Assembly (NCBI GenBank): GCA_030054095.1
Contig: JASGCO010000007.1
Location: 91,785 to 155,784 of the forward strand
DNA: 64,000 bases
Source: Sediminibacterium sp.
GTDB taxonomy: Bacteria; Bacteroidota; Bacteroidia; B-17B0; Aurantibacillaceae
Direction of reading: 5' to 3'
The position numbers and the translations under genes were made by a program. The notes below the pieces were generated by a model, which worked only from the letters and a program-made list of their open reading frames with translations, had not been told where the DNA came from and did not search any database. Position 1 is the stretch's first letter, and every line of letters begins with the position of its first letter. Positions 7,564 to 16,443 of this stretch are shown piece after piece.

Positions 7564-9048
7564 TTATTTATCATCATCAGCCTCTGTTAAAGAAGCTGTT
7601 TCTTCTTTAGCATTTTCCGTGTCTTTATGGTATGTATCAATACACACCAATATGGCCAGAAAGCCCCAAAACGGCACCGATAATTTATCTGTATCCAAAA
7701 AGTTATTAAGAAACCCATGAACGAAATAGGTGAAAGCGCCAAGGAATACGCCAATGCTCAGGAATCTTAAATTTCGGTCTTTTACCGTATAAGCTAATCT
7801 GTATCCTAAAAACATAGTAGCAAACAACAGTATAAAAAACAAGAGCGATCCTAAAAGTCCCTGTTCGCAAAGTGAGCCTAAATATTCACTATGAGCGTTC
7901 CCGTTAGTGCCAAAATTAGTACTGATAATGGTACGATCTTTACTTAACTGATACGGAGCATAGTAAAACTGATAAGTGCCAGGCCCCCATCCTAAAAACG
8001 GTTTATCGTAGAACATACGAATAGCGCAGCTCCAGCGATTAAGACGTTCAAGGTTACTGGCATCTGTCGAAATATTGGTAACCGATTCAATATTATTGGC
8101 AAAGCCACCTTCCGCATCGGTATTATTACGACCAAGGGCAATCAGAATTTCCTCCTGAAAGGCCAGAAATAACCCCCCTCCTATAACAATAATAAAGAGA
8201 ATGGTACGGAATTTCATTTTCAGTAAAATGGTAAGCAGAACACCAAACGCTAAAACCAGACTTAACCAACCTGCACGTGCAAACGATAAAATAATAGCCA
8301 GTACAAATAAAGCTAGCAGACCAAGGCTTAGTGACTTTACAAAAAACGTATTATTTTTCTGAAATAACATGGCAATCAAAACAGGAATAAACATGGCCAG
8401 TACCGCTCCATAAGCCGTATGATCGTTATAAAACGGCGAAACTACCCAGTCGGCCGTTTTATCGTCAAAGTTATACTGTGAGTGCTCAAGAATTGTGTAG
8501 ATACAGACTAATGCTAAACTTACAGCATACACAAGAATAAATGTACTCAGGTTTTTACGTTCTTTAAAAAGCTGAGCGGTCATAAAGTAACAACTAAATA
8601 CAAACCACATACGCGCCACAAGGTATTTAAACGATATCAGAACCGATTCGCTAAACAGCATGGTTATTGCCATCCAGATCAACTGCAGAATGATGATGCG
8701 TGTAATAGGATGCTTTAAAACTTTAATATCTGTAACTCTGAATTTAAGCTGATTAATAAGGTACACAACCATAATCAACGCCATCAGAGGTTCAGTAGGT
8801 AAACTCAGATCTATGCCATCCGAAATGCCCATGTTTTTGAGAGTGATGGCCAGTGGCGTGGCAAACACCATAAAAAACACCAGCTTATCAATGTGGTAAA
8901 TAGTGGTGTAAGCAATCACAATTCCTACAGGAATAAGTTGAAAAAGGTAAAAGAAGTTCCGTTTATAAACCAGAACATAAGTATTAGTGGCCAGATAAGC
9001 CACCAGTAACGCATAAAATAAAAAAATATGGCGTTGCTTACTCAGCAT
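7564..9048 (-). CDS. O-antigen ligase / Wzy-type polymerase family protein
   Basis: About 494 residues with ten or more membrane segments and the large periplasmic loop of the Wzy_C family. The family motif region is present: GWGPGTYQFYYAPYQLS and, later, NAHSEYLGSLCEQGLLG. The enzyme polymerises or transfers undecaprenol-linked glycans on the periplasmic face of the inner membrane. The ATG at 9048 (MLSKQRHIFLF) is chosen because the upstream alternative at 9129 lies wholly inside the preceding gene; the chosen start overlaps that gene by 11 bp. Linked to Wzx and two Wzz genes, it completes a Wzx/Wzy export set. Polymerase versus ligase cannot be separated by sequence here. Confidence 0.85.
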   Translation of the reverse strand: MLSKQRHIFLFYALLVAYLATNTYVLVYKRNFFYLFQLIPVGIVIAYTTIYHIDKLVFFMVFATPLAITLKNMGISDGIDLSLPTEPLMALIMVVYLINQLKFRVTDIKVLKHPITRIIILQLIWMAITMLFSESVLISFKYLVARMWFVFSCYFMTAQLFKERKNLSTFILVYAVSLALVCIYTILEHSQYNFDDKTADWVVSPFYNDHTAYGAVLAMFIPVLIAMLFQKNNTFFVKSLSLGLLALFVLAIILSFARAGWLSLVLAFGVLLTILLKMKFRTILFIIVIGGGLFLAFQEEILIALGRNNTDAEGGFANNIESVTNISTDASNLERLNRWSCAIRMFYDKPFLGWGPGTYQFYYAPYQLSKDRTIISTNFGTNGNAHSEYLGSLCEQGLLGSLLFFILLFATMFLGYRLAYTVKDRNLRFLSIGVFLGAFTYFVHGFLNNFLDTDKLSVPFWGFLAILVCIDTYHKDTENAKEETASLTEADDDK

Positions 9049-9970
9049 ATTTACTATTTCCGCGAATAGAGAGGTAAATAAAGAAAATACTGGCCAAAGC
9101 AAATACCGATAACATGGCGCTGATGACAAGCACTAAACGTACAGGGCTCGCTTTTTTATCGGGTAAAGACGGAGAGGACACGACATTACAGAAACTTAAC
9201 TTGCTGTTATAATCCAGTTTGTTTTTATCCAGTTCTTTTTTCAGGAATTCCCGGATTCCTTTTTCCGTTTCCATACGACGATATATTTCAGTTAACTCCG
9301 GGTATTTAATAAAAAGACCTGTGAGAATGGTATCTTGTATTGCCGAAAGCTTATCTCCCTTTACTAACAACTTAGCTACAGCTTTCGACATGGCCCGGTG
9401 ATCCATAATTTTATAGGTTTTCCGTAAATTCTGTTCGCATTTCAAAAGGGAGTCAATAACATGTTCGGTTTTAGTAAGCTGGTTCTGATAATTTGAAATG
9501 TAATCTGATATGTTTTTCCGTTTAATAGCCATGATAAGCGAATCGGTTCGTTTGATAATGGCATAGTTCAGTTTCTGAGCCATAACCGGATCGGTATCCA
9601 GTACTTCCAGATTAATAGACTCATAAAGTGTTGGACTTACACTTACGTTTTCTTTGTACATTAATCCCAGATAGTTTTTTACAAGAGGATCTTTGCGGTC
9701 TATTTTATAATGCGAGTAAAGATCAAATTGTTCTGCAACGGCATATTTGATCTCTTCTGAGTTAAAATACTGTATTAATTGTTCTGTATTAGACTCTTCG
9801 CTGCCAGGCGTAAGGTTTAGCGGATATACAACGGCAATTGATTTATATTTTGGTTTTATCAAAAACGAAGCTGCGTATGCACAAGCACCGGCAATAATAG
9901 TTGCCAGTATAATACTGTTCTTGTTTTTAAGGAGAACATCAATTATCTCTTGAGTTTTAAAATTTTTCAC
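9038..9970 (-). CDS. Wzz-like polysaccharide chain-length determinant, copy 2
   Basis: 310 residues with the Wzz plan: a membrane segment at about 19-37 (SIILATIIAGACAYAASFLI), a periplasmic helical domain with coiled-coil segments, a proline-rich stretch (VVSSPSLPDKKASPVRLV) and a second membrane segment near the end. No tyrosine-kinase domain is attached. Such proteins set the length of Wzy-polymerised glycans. It is 1 bp from the first Wzz gene and overlaps the polymerase gene, so the three are co-translated. Confidence 0.85.
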   Translation of the reverse strand: MKNFKTQEIIDVLLKNKNSIILATIIAGACAYAASFLIKPKYKSIAVVYPLNLTPGSEESNTEQLIQYFNSEEIKYAVAEQFDLYSHYKIDRKDPLVKNYLGLMYKENVSVSPTLYESINLEVLDTDPVMAQKLNYAIIKRTDSLIMAIKRKNISDYISNYQNQLTKTEHVIDSLLKCEQNLRKTYKIMDHRAMSKAVAKLLVKGDKLSAIQDTILTGLFIKYPELTEIYRRMETEKGIREFLKKELDKNKLDYNSKLSFCNVVSSPSLPDKKASPVRLVLVISAMLSVFALASIFFIYLSIRGNSKYAE

Positions 9971-9971
9971 G

Positions 9972-10988
9972 TTACAGTTTGTTTTTTAGTTGGGTTAAAC
10001 GTTCAGAAATTAAAAGATAAACAAAAGCCAGTATCAACGCAGAGAATGCGCTGATAAGCGTAATAATGGCGCGTTGGGGTTTAGCCCTGTATTCATTAGG
10101 TTTGGCTTTTTCTACCACAAATGTAGCGGGTATATTGGTATTCACATTCACAAGCGCCTCATCGTATTTAGCCTTAATGACAGGGAATTTAAAACGGTAC
10201 TTTCTTAAGTTTTCACTGATTAACTGATAAGCACCCCCATACTGTTTAAGGTTATTCAGCTTTTCTTCGAGGGCTTTCATGCCTGTGGTATTTCCTTTTT
10301 CCAGTGCTTTAGCGTAGCTTTTGGTATAGGCCTCTACATCACTTTTATAATCCAGAATACCCAGTTTACGTAAACTCTGTAAACTATCTTCCAATTCATT
10401 CATGCGGGTAATGGTATTGTGGTATTCTTTTTCAATAATACTCAGTGCCTTTTTAGCTATGCCACTGCTCATCTGGTATTTTAAACTGTCGCAACTGGTT
10501 ACAATGCTGTTTGCTACTTCAGCGGCACCATTGGCGGTATAATCAAAACTTTCAATTTTAAGGGAATTAAACTCCGTACGTTTATAACGCACCATATCTT
10601 CCCATTTTTGGCGTAGATTATGCAGTGCAAATTTATCCTTTTCAATCTTCCAGCGAGCCCATAAATTGTTTTTATCAGCTACCATTAATTTCAGATCATC
10701 GGAGTGAAGAAGTTGTAAAACCTTTTCTAGATCATCTTCGTCGCCTAACTGCATGTAATCTTCCTGATTCCCCTGATTTGCTTCTATCAGCAGTTTGGCA
10801 ACCGAAAAATTGCGCACTGCAAAAACAACGCTTGTTGATTTGTACTGAGGAGCGAATAAAAAGGTAAGGGCTCCGGTAACAAATGCAGTCACAAAAAACA
10901 CAATAGCAAGTTTTTTTCTGTGTCTGAGCAATAGTATTAAGAGGTCCTCATTGCTTTCTGATGATGTATGCGGTGTTCCTGAATTCAC
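9972..10988 (-). CDS. Wzz-like polysaccharide chain-length determinant, copy 1
   Basis: 338 residues. First membrane segment at about 28-47 (KLAIVFFVTAFVTGALTFLF), then the Wzz motif FAPQYKSTSVVFAV, a long coiled-coil periplasmic region, the proline-containing segment VEKAKPNEYRAKPQRAII and a second membrane segment. It lacks a kinase domain. It is clearly diverged from the adjacent Wzz gene, so the two may form a mixed oligomer or act on different glycans; this is inference. Spacing to both neighbours is 1 bp. Confidence 0.85.
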   Translation of the reverse strand: MNSGTPHTSSESNEDLLILLLRHRKKLAIVFFVTAFVTGALTFLFAPQYKSTSVVFAVRNFSVAKLLIEANQGNQEDYMQLGDEDDLEKVLQLLHSDDLKLMVADKNNLWARWKIEKDKFALHNLRQKWEDMVRYKRTEFNSLKIESFDYTANGAAEVANSIVTSCDSLKYQMSSGIAKKALSIIEKEYHNTITRMNELEDSLQSLRKLGILDYKSDVEAYTKSYAKALEKGNTTGMKALEEKLNNLKQYGGAYQLISENLRKYRFKFPVIKAKYDEALVNVNTNIPATFVVEKAKPNEYRAKPQRAIITLISAFSALILAFVYLLISERLTQLKNKL

Positions 10989-10989
10989 T

Positions 10990-12438
10990 TTACTTGTATT
11001 TTATAAATCTTAAAACCGATTTAATATTAATAATTCCTGTTACAAAAGCTAAAAGTCCGCTTAAGATAAGCATAATTACGAAATTCAACATCCAGTTTTT
11101 AGTGATGTTGAGAGAGAGGTAATTAATTAACACGAGTCCGATAATGAAGGTGAATAATGCAAAAATCAACCGCTTATTTACCTTAAACTTAAATAACTTA
11201 TAGGCAATAAATACCTGCGCCAACGCTGTACCAAACTGGGTAATAATGCTGGCAATAGCACTGCCCATAGCATGGTATTTAGGAATAAGGATTAAATTGA
11301 GGGTAACGTTAACCACAATACCTCCCAGCGCCATTTTATTGAGGTGTTTCAGACTACCATTAGCAGTTAAAAGGGTACCAAAAATGTAAGTGGTACTGAT
11401 GGCTACAAAACACGACATCAGAAAACCAAATAGTTCAACTCCTTCGTGGGCAGTGGAACGGTAGATGATTTCAAATATGCGGTCGTTGTAAAAAACGCAG
11501 GCTACCGCAATAATAAGCGCGGGAGTAATAAGTAAAGTAAAAGAAAGCTTAACCAAATTTTCAATATTCTCTTTAAACTTAATCATGCGGCTGAACATTG
11601 GTAGTAGCTGAACTGAAAATAAGTAAGCAATCATGTTTGCGGCTTCCAGTAAACGAAACGATTTATTATAAAGACTGGTTTGAATGGTGCCTAACGGAGC
11701 GGGTAACAGGCGTTCCAGCATAACCTGATCAATACGGTTATAGCAGGACATTAAAAGAATGAGAACCGCAAACGGAAAACTCTTTTTAAGAATAAGTAAA
11801 TTAAAACGCCAGTTCCAGGTAAGTTTAAAACCATGTGTTTTACGCAATACAGCTACAAATGCAATAAGAGTGGTAATCAGGTAGCCAATAGTTTGCGTAT
11901 AAACGTAATTCATAACGTTTACTTCGAGGCCAAGCCATTTAAGATACAGTACGGCAAAAATCCCGATCATTAGTATCCGGTCGAGAACCGAAATAATACT
12001 ATCTGTTTTAAAAAGGTGTAAAGCCAGTAGATTGGAGCGGAGGTAAAGAATAAAGCTTAGTAAAAAACTATTAAAGGATAAAATGGTTAACAGCTTAAGG
12101 TAGCGCCAGTTGCCTTCGAAAATGAATATGCCAAGTACTATGGTAATAAACATGTAAAAAGCCCCCAGGGCAAGTTTAAGGCTCATCATGCTGCTGAAAT
12201 GCTTTGACAACAGGTGGGTATTTTCAGTAATATTTTTATTGTTGAAATTGGTTAGCCCGATGTCCGCAAAAATGGTGAGTATCAGCGAAAAACTGAACAG
12301 AGTAGAGTATTCACCGTAAAAAACATTACCAACTTTGTACTGAAAAGAGGGTTCTACAAGCAAAATCCAGAATGGCTTAATAAGCAAATTAAGGAAAATA
12401 AGAATCCCAAGATTAAATATGAACTTCTTTTGCTGCAA
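10990..12438 (-). CDS. Wzx-type flippase / polysaccharide biosynthesis protein
   Basis: 482 residues with about 12-14 membrane segments across the whole length, typical of the MOP-superfamily flippases that move undecaprenol-linked oligosaccharides to the periplasmic face. Features: LFSFSLILTIFADIGLTNFN near the N-terminus and the conserved central SFPFAVLILLMSCYNRIDQV. It heads the block Wzx-Wzz-Wzz-Wzy, with a candidate promoter at 12453-12484 directly upstream. Confidence 0.85.
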   Translation of the reverse strand: MQQKKFIFNLGILIFLNLLIKPFWILLVEPSFQYKVGNVFYGEYSTLFSFSLILTIFADIGLTNFNNKNITENTHLLSKHFSSMMSLKLALGAFYMFITIVLGIFIFEGNWRYLKLLTILSFNSFLLSFILYLRSNLLALHLFKTDSIISVLDRILMIGIFAVLYLKWLGLEVNVMNYVYTQTIGYLITTLIAFVAVLRKTHGFKLTWNWRFNLLILKKSFPFAVLILLMSCYNRIDQVMLERLLPAPLGTIQTSLYNKSFRLLEAANMIAYLFSVQLLPMFSRMIKFKENIENLVKLSFTLLITPALIIAVACVFYNDRIFEIIYRSTAHEGVELFGFLMSCFVAISTTYIFGTLLTANGSLKHLNKMALGGIVVNVTLNLILIPKYHAMGSAIASIITQFGTALAQVFIAYKLFKFKVNKRLIFALFTFIIGLVLINYLSLNITKNWMLNFVIMLILSGLLAFVTGIINIKSVLRFIKYK

Positions 12439-12447
12439 ATTAATAAG

Positions 12448-12484
12448 GCTGCCAAAGATAACATTTTTACCGAGGCAGCTTAAA
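12448..12484 (-). promoter_or_regulatory. Promoter of the Wzx-Wzz-Wzz-Wzy block inside an inverted repeat
   Basis: On the minus strand TTTA (12484-12481), 20 nt, then TATCTTTG (12460-12453). The -7 element lies between the arms of an inverted repeat GCTGCC (12448-12453) / GGCAGC (12474-12479), which could be an operator or a leader structure. The leader to the ATG at 12438 would be only about 8 nt. Confidence 0.45.
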
Positions 12485-12580
12485 AGTATTGTTTAATGTA
12501 TTGATAAACAGATAATTAAAGTGAGAGTGGGTTTAAAATCCTCCTTACTTTTGTTTAAGTTTGATTTATTTAACTGAATA

Positions 12581-13765
12581 TCAGTTATTTAAATCGTTTT
12601 TGTAAAAATGTACTGTTTGTTCAAAAATCCGTTCCTTGTGGTATTGTTCCTCAATTAGTTTACGGGCATTTTGATTCATGGTAGTATCACTATTTATGGC
12701 TTTTTTTATACAGGCTGCAAAATCGGAGGGAGTATCCGCTATAAAAATATCCTGACCGTGCTTGGCCCTTATACCTCTGGCGCCAAGAGTGGTTGATACA
12801 ATCTTTTTCCCGGAAGCAAGTGCCTCAAGTATTTTTACACGGATTCCGTCGCCTGACAATACGGGTACAATCATCACATTGTGATGTTCAATAAATGCTT
12901 TTGCATTGCCCACTTCGCCGTGGTAATGCACGCCTTCCAGTTTAGGGTAATCCTCTGGTTTCATTTTTTTTCCAGCCAGATGGCACTCTATTTCAGGCGC
13001 CTCTTTATGAAGAATGGGCCATACCGCAGTAAGAAACCAGTTTATGCCTTCTTTATTGGGCATCCAGTCCATAGAGCCTATGTGAAAACACGTAGGTGTA
13101 TGGCAAAAAACGGGAACTGTATCCGATATGGAAATACCAAATGGCACCAAAAGCGTAGGGGTAGTTACACCTATCTGATTAAGATCAGAATTATCTTCAG
13201 GAGCAATGGTTAACAAAAGATCAACGGTATTTAAAGTGGCTATTTCCGTTTTTTTTAAGCGCTTTGCCAGTAAATTGAGGTACCATTTTTTAGGAAAGAA
13301 ACCGGTATTAAACGCCAGTCTTTCCCATATTTTATGTTCTACATTATGGATACGGCAAACAATTTTGGCTTTAGAGAATTGTCGCAAACTTTTTAAGTAA
13401 AAAGCCAGAAAAATGGAATCTAGATGTATAACATCAAATGTTTCCTTTTGCAACAAGGCTATTAGCTTTAGCTCATAGTCGCGCGTATAAAAGCGCGTAA
13501 CATGATACGATTGAGTACTGAAAAGGTTAAGAAAAGCTGGTATTGCCTTTACATGGTTATTTACATATACGGAATCGAAATAAGCGAGTTGCTTATAATA
13601 GGCTGGTAACGTTTCCGTGTTAACGAAATGCTTAGAAGTGTTAAGGCTAAGCATATAGACTTTTGCTCCGGTGTTCTGATAGCCGCTTACAAAATAATCC
13701 ATACCTATTGCTCCTCCATCATTGAGCGGGTAAGGGATACGGTTAGTAAGCAATAAAATCTTCAT
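12581..13765 (-). CDS. Glycosyltransferase family 4 protein
   Basis: 394 residues with the GT-B fold: the N-terminal domain begins KILLLTNRIPYPLNDGGAIG and the C-terminal domain carries the sugar-nucleotide site VSGDGIRVKILEALASGKKI. Cytoplasmic; transfers a sugar from a nucleotide donor onto a growing glycan. Donor and acceptor are not predictable. It precedes the Wzx block with a 142-bp gap and has its own -7 element at 13782-13789. Confidence 0.9.
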   Translation of the reverse strand: MKILLLTNRIPYPLNDGGAIGMDYFVSGYQNTGAKVYMLSLNTSKHFVNTETLPAYYKQLAYFDSVYVNNHVKAIPAFLNLFSTQSYHVTRFYTRDYELKLIALLQKETFDVIHLDSIFLAFYLKSLRQFSKAKIVCRIHNVEHKIWERLAFNTGFFPKKWYLNLLAKRLKKTEIATLNTVDLLLTIAPEDNSDLNQIGVTTPTLLVPFGISISDTVPVFCHTPTCFHIGSMDWMPNKEGINWFLTAVWPILHKEAPEIECHLAGKKMKPEDYPKLEGVHYHGEVGNAKAFIEHHNVMIVPVLSGDGIRVKILEALASGKKIVSTTLGARGIRAKHGQDIFIADTPSDFAACIKKAINSDTTMNQNARKLIEEQYHKERIFEQTVHFYKNDLNN

Positions 13766-13781
13766 GTTCTCTTAACGGTTT

Positions 13782-13789
13782 CAAATATA
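13782..13789 (-). promoter_or_regulatory. -7 element for the GT4 gene
   Basis: TATATTTG on the minus strand, a perfect TAnnTTTG match, 17 bp before the start codon. No good -33 TTTG lies 19-20 nt upstream, so support is partial. Confidence 0.45.
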
Positions 13790-13856
13790 ATGATAAAGGA
13801 TATATGGCGGCGGGAATAAAAACAAAGCAGATAATTATCAGTAAATGTTTTAGTGG

Positions 13857-15128
13857 TTATATTTCCGTTTTCATCACCATTTGGTGGGTAAAGCGACTTC
13901 TTTGTTCTAAAAGCACCAACTTATTTTCGCTTAACTTGTTAATGGTATTCTGATCGTAATTGCGGATGGTCATTAATTCGACAGGAGCGTTGTAAAGCAC
14001 TTTGTATTCGTTTTGTAATTCTGAAATCAACCCCGGAATTTTATGTTCATCGTGATCTACACAAATACTGAAACTAATGGCACTATTTTGCATCATGTTT
14101 ACCCTTACGTCGAACCGGGACAACTGTTTAAAAATAGAACTGAGGTTTTCCTCGGCAATAAAACTGAAGTCTTTGGGCTGAATAGAAATAAGAATCTGCT
14201 CGGTTTTAAAAATATAACTTGTTATCCCTATTCGTTTATCGGTATCCTTAATTACCGTTCCTGATTCCGATGGTTTTAAAAATGATTTTACGTAAAGCGG
14301 AATGTTTTTATTTTGAAGCGGTTTAATCGTTTTGGGATGAATAACGGATGCGCCGTAATAGGTCAGCTCTATAGCGTCCTGATAGGTTAATTCATCAATT
14401 TTCTGGGTGTTTTTAAAATACTTGGGATCGGCATTCAAAACCCCTGGCACATCTTTCCAGATAGTCACGTGCGCTGCATTGCTGAAATATGCCAGTAAGG
14501 CAGCTGTATAATCACTTCCTTCACGCCCCAGAGTAGTCATAAAGTTTTCCGAAGTACCACCGATAAAACCCTGCGTTATCAAAATTTTAGTGCTGCCAAA
14601 CTGTGGAAGCAACTGCGTATCAACCAATGTTTGCGACAAATCATAATCTACTTTCCCTTCGCGGTAGGTATTATCCGTTTGTATAATCCCGCGCGCATCT
14701 ATCCATGTGTTAGAAATGGATTGGGTGTTGAGATAGGCACTGATGATTTTAGTAGCCAGTACTTCGCCAAGTCCTACAATCTGGTCGTATTCCTGATTGT
14801 AACCGAAGGCAGGTTCATCTTCGATGGCCCACTGCATTTCTACAAATACATTTTCAAAATCATTATAAACAGCGTGCGATGTATCAGGAATAAGTTCTTT
14901 CAGAATTTGCAGATGCACTTGTTTAAGTTCTTCCAGTAATGCAGCAGCATTCCCTTCTTTGTAAAAATACGCGTTCACCAATTTTTCCAGATGATTGGTC
15001 GTTTTTCCCATTGCGGAAATAACAACAATGGTTGGTGTTTGCGCGTATGCTTTTAAAATAGAAGCAACATTTTTTACGGCAGAAGCATCTTTTACCGAAG
15101 CGCCGCCGAATTTGAATATCTGTATCAT
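13857..15128 (-). CDS. lysC: Aspartate kinase
   Basis: About 423 residues. It phosphorylates aspartate, the first step to lysine, threonine, methionine and diaminopimelate. Seen: KFGGASVKD (ATP/aspartate site) at the start, GGTSENFMTTLGREGSDYTA and KDVPGVLNADPKYF in the kinase domain, and a C-terminal regulatory part with ACT-like segments from about residue 300. It is monofunctional: no homoserine dehydrogenase domain follows. I chose the ATG at 15128 (MIQIFKFGG), where homologues start; upstream ATGs at 15140 and 15167 read through a hairpin. Which product inhibits it cannot be told. The leader contains two alternative hairpins (15143-15173). Confidence 0.88.
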   Translation of the reverse strand: MIQIFKFGGASVKDASAVKNVASILKAYAQTPTIVVISAMGKTTNHLEKLVNAYFYKEGNAAALLEELKQVHLQILKELIPDTSHAVYNDFENVFVEMQWAIEDEPAFGYNQEYDQIVGLGEVLATKIISAYLNTQSISNTWIDARGIIQTDNTYREGKVDYDLSQTLVDTQLLPQFGSTKILITQGFIGGTSENFMTTLGREGSDYTAALLAYFSNAAHVTIWKDVPGVLNADPKYFKNTQKIDELTYQDAIELTYYGASVIHPKTIKPLQNKNIPLYVKSFLKPSESGTVIKDTDKRIGITSYIFKTEQILISIQPKDFSFIAEENLSSIFKQLSRFDVRVNMMQNSAISFSICVDHDEHKIPGLISELQNEYKVLYNAPVELMTIRNYDQNTINKLSENKLVLLEQRSRFTHQMVMKTEI

Positions 15129-15142
15129 GTTTAAATTCATCA

Positions 15143-15173
15143 GGAAGTGCTGTCCTTCCGGTAACAACCGGAA
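15143..15173 (-). promoter_or_regulatory. Two mutually exclusive hairpins in the aspartokinase leader
   Basis: Just before the start codon, stem TTCCGG/CCGGAA (15156-15161/15168-15173, loop of 6) competes with stem GGAAG/CTTCC (15143-15147/15154-15158). The two share bases and cannot form together. This is the geometry of a small attenuator, but no leader peptide or known riboswitch core is visible. Confidence 0.3.
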
Positions 15174-15193
15174 ATGGATTTTACAGACCTCAT

Positions 15194-15229
15194 AAAAAAT
15201 CCCTTACCGGTAAGGGGAAGGGATTTTTT
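15194..15229 (-). terminator. dnaN terminator
   Basis: Perfect 12-bp stem AAAAAATCCCTT/AAGGGATTTTTT (15194-15205/15218-15229), giving a T-run on the minus strand 17 bp after the dnaN stop. The inner bases CCCTTACC/GGTAAGGG form a second, competing palindrome. Closely related in sequence to the hairpin behind gyrB at 56133-56165. Confidence 0.85.
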
Positions 15230-15246
15230 GTGAGGACAAGTTCATT

Positions 15247-16368
15247 TTAATTATTGAGCATTACCGGCATTACCAGCATCAGTACGTCTTCACCCGGATT
15301 GGATTTCTGGCTTGGTAAAATAATTCCTGCACGATTAGGGGCACTCATTTCAATCGTGATTTCATCGCTGTCAAGATTGCTAACCATTTCTACCAGAAAC
15401 TTGGAGTTAAATCCGATTTCCATGTCTTCACCAATATAAGTACACACTAAATGCTCTGTGCCATCGTTGGCAAAATCCAAATCTTCAGCACTAACCGTCA
15501 GTGAACTACCGGCAACTTTTAAACGGATCTGGTGCGTCGCTTTGTTGGCAAATACACTCACCCGCTTCAGAGCGCCTAATAACTGGCTGCGGTCAATCGT
15601 TAATTTATTCGGATTCTGTTTAGGAATTACGGCTTCATAATTAGGATATTTTCCGTCAATTAAACGGCATACCAGATTAATGCTTCCAAAACTGTATAAG
15701 GCATTCGTTTTATTAAATTCTATTTTAACGGCATCATCAATGCCAGATAACAAACCTTTTAAAACATTTAATGGTTTTTTAGGCATAATAAAACCGGCCA
15801 CACTTCCCGCTTTGGCATCGTTACGGGTGTAGCGAACCAGTTTATGCGCATCGGTAGCTACAAAAATGGAGTTGGTTTCATTAAACTGGCAAAATACCCC
15901 GCTCATAACCGGACGTAAATCATCATTGCCCGTAGCAAAAATAGTTTTATTTATAGCCGATAGCAGAATATCACTTTTAATAACGATAGAAGATTGCGAC
16001 TCCAGTTTAGGGAGTTTAGGGTACTCTTCGCCATTGTGCCCTGTTAACGTATAGTCACCATTGGCAGTTTTCAGTTTTGCCGTTAGTTTCGATTTTTCAA
16101 CAATTATAGATATAGGTTGTTCCGGCAAATTAGAAAGCGCTTCCAGTAAAGTTTTGGCCGGAATAGCCAACGATCCGCTTTCAGAGGCTTCTACTTTTAA
16201 ACTTGTCGTTATCGTAGTTTCCATATCACTGGCGGATAAGGTAAGTTCGCCTTTAGCGACTTCAAACAAAAAACAATCTAAAATAGGAATAGTATTACTG
16301 GAGTTTAAAACGCCACCAATTGATTTTAGCTGTTTTAGAAGCGCACCGGATGATACAACAAAATTCAT
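15247..16368 (-). CDS. dnaN: DNA polymerase III subunit beta (sliding clamp)
   Basis: 373 residues, full length. Forms the ring that holds replicative DNA polymerase on DNA. Seen: start MNFVVSSGALLKQLKSIGGVL, three repeated clamp domains of about 120 residues and the C-terminal MLVMPVMLN, which carries the conserved 'MP.' ending. It is not next to dnaA here, as is common in Bacteroidota. It lies 75 bp after the DUF4340 gene with its own -7 element, and ends at a strong terminator. Confidence 0.97.
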   Translation of the reverse strand: MNFVVSSGALLKQLKSIGGVLNSSNTIPILDCFLFEVAKGELTLSASDMETTITTSLKVEASESGSLAIPAKTLLEALSNLPEQPISIIVEKSKLTAKLKTANGDYTLTGHNGEEYPKLPKLESQSSIVIKSDILLSAINKTIFATGNDDLRPVMSGVFCQFNETNSIFVATDAHKLVRYTRNDAKAGSVAGFIMPKKPLNVLKGLLSGIDDAVKIEFNKTNALYSFGSINLVCRLIDGKYPNYEAVIPKQNPNKLTIDRSQLLGALKRVSVFANKATHQIRLKVAGSSLTVSAEDLDFANDGTEHLVCTYIGEDMEIGFNSKFLVEMVSNLDSDEITIEMSAPNRAGIILPSQKSNPGEDVLMLVMPVMLNN

Positions 16369-16389
16369 AAATGTAATGTATTAGTGTAA

Positions 16390-16397
16390 CAAAATTA
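16390..16397 (-). promoter_or_regulatory. -7 element of dnaN
   Basis: TAATTTTG on the minus strand matches TAnnTTTG, 22 bp before the dnaN ATG; 19 nt further upstream is TTAT, a weak -33. Suggests that dnaN can be transcribed apart from the T9SS genes upstream. Confidence 0.45.
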
Positions 16398-16443
16398 CAT
16401 TTAAGCAAGGCTTTGGATAAGTGAAAGTGTTCAGAGTTATAAG

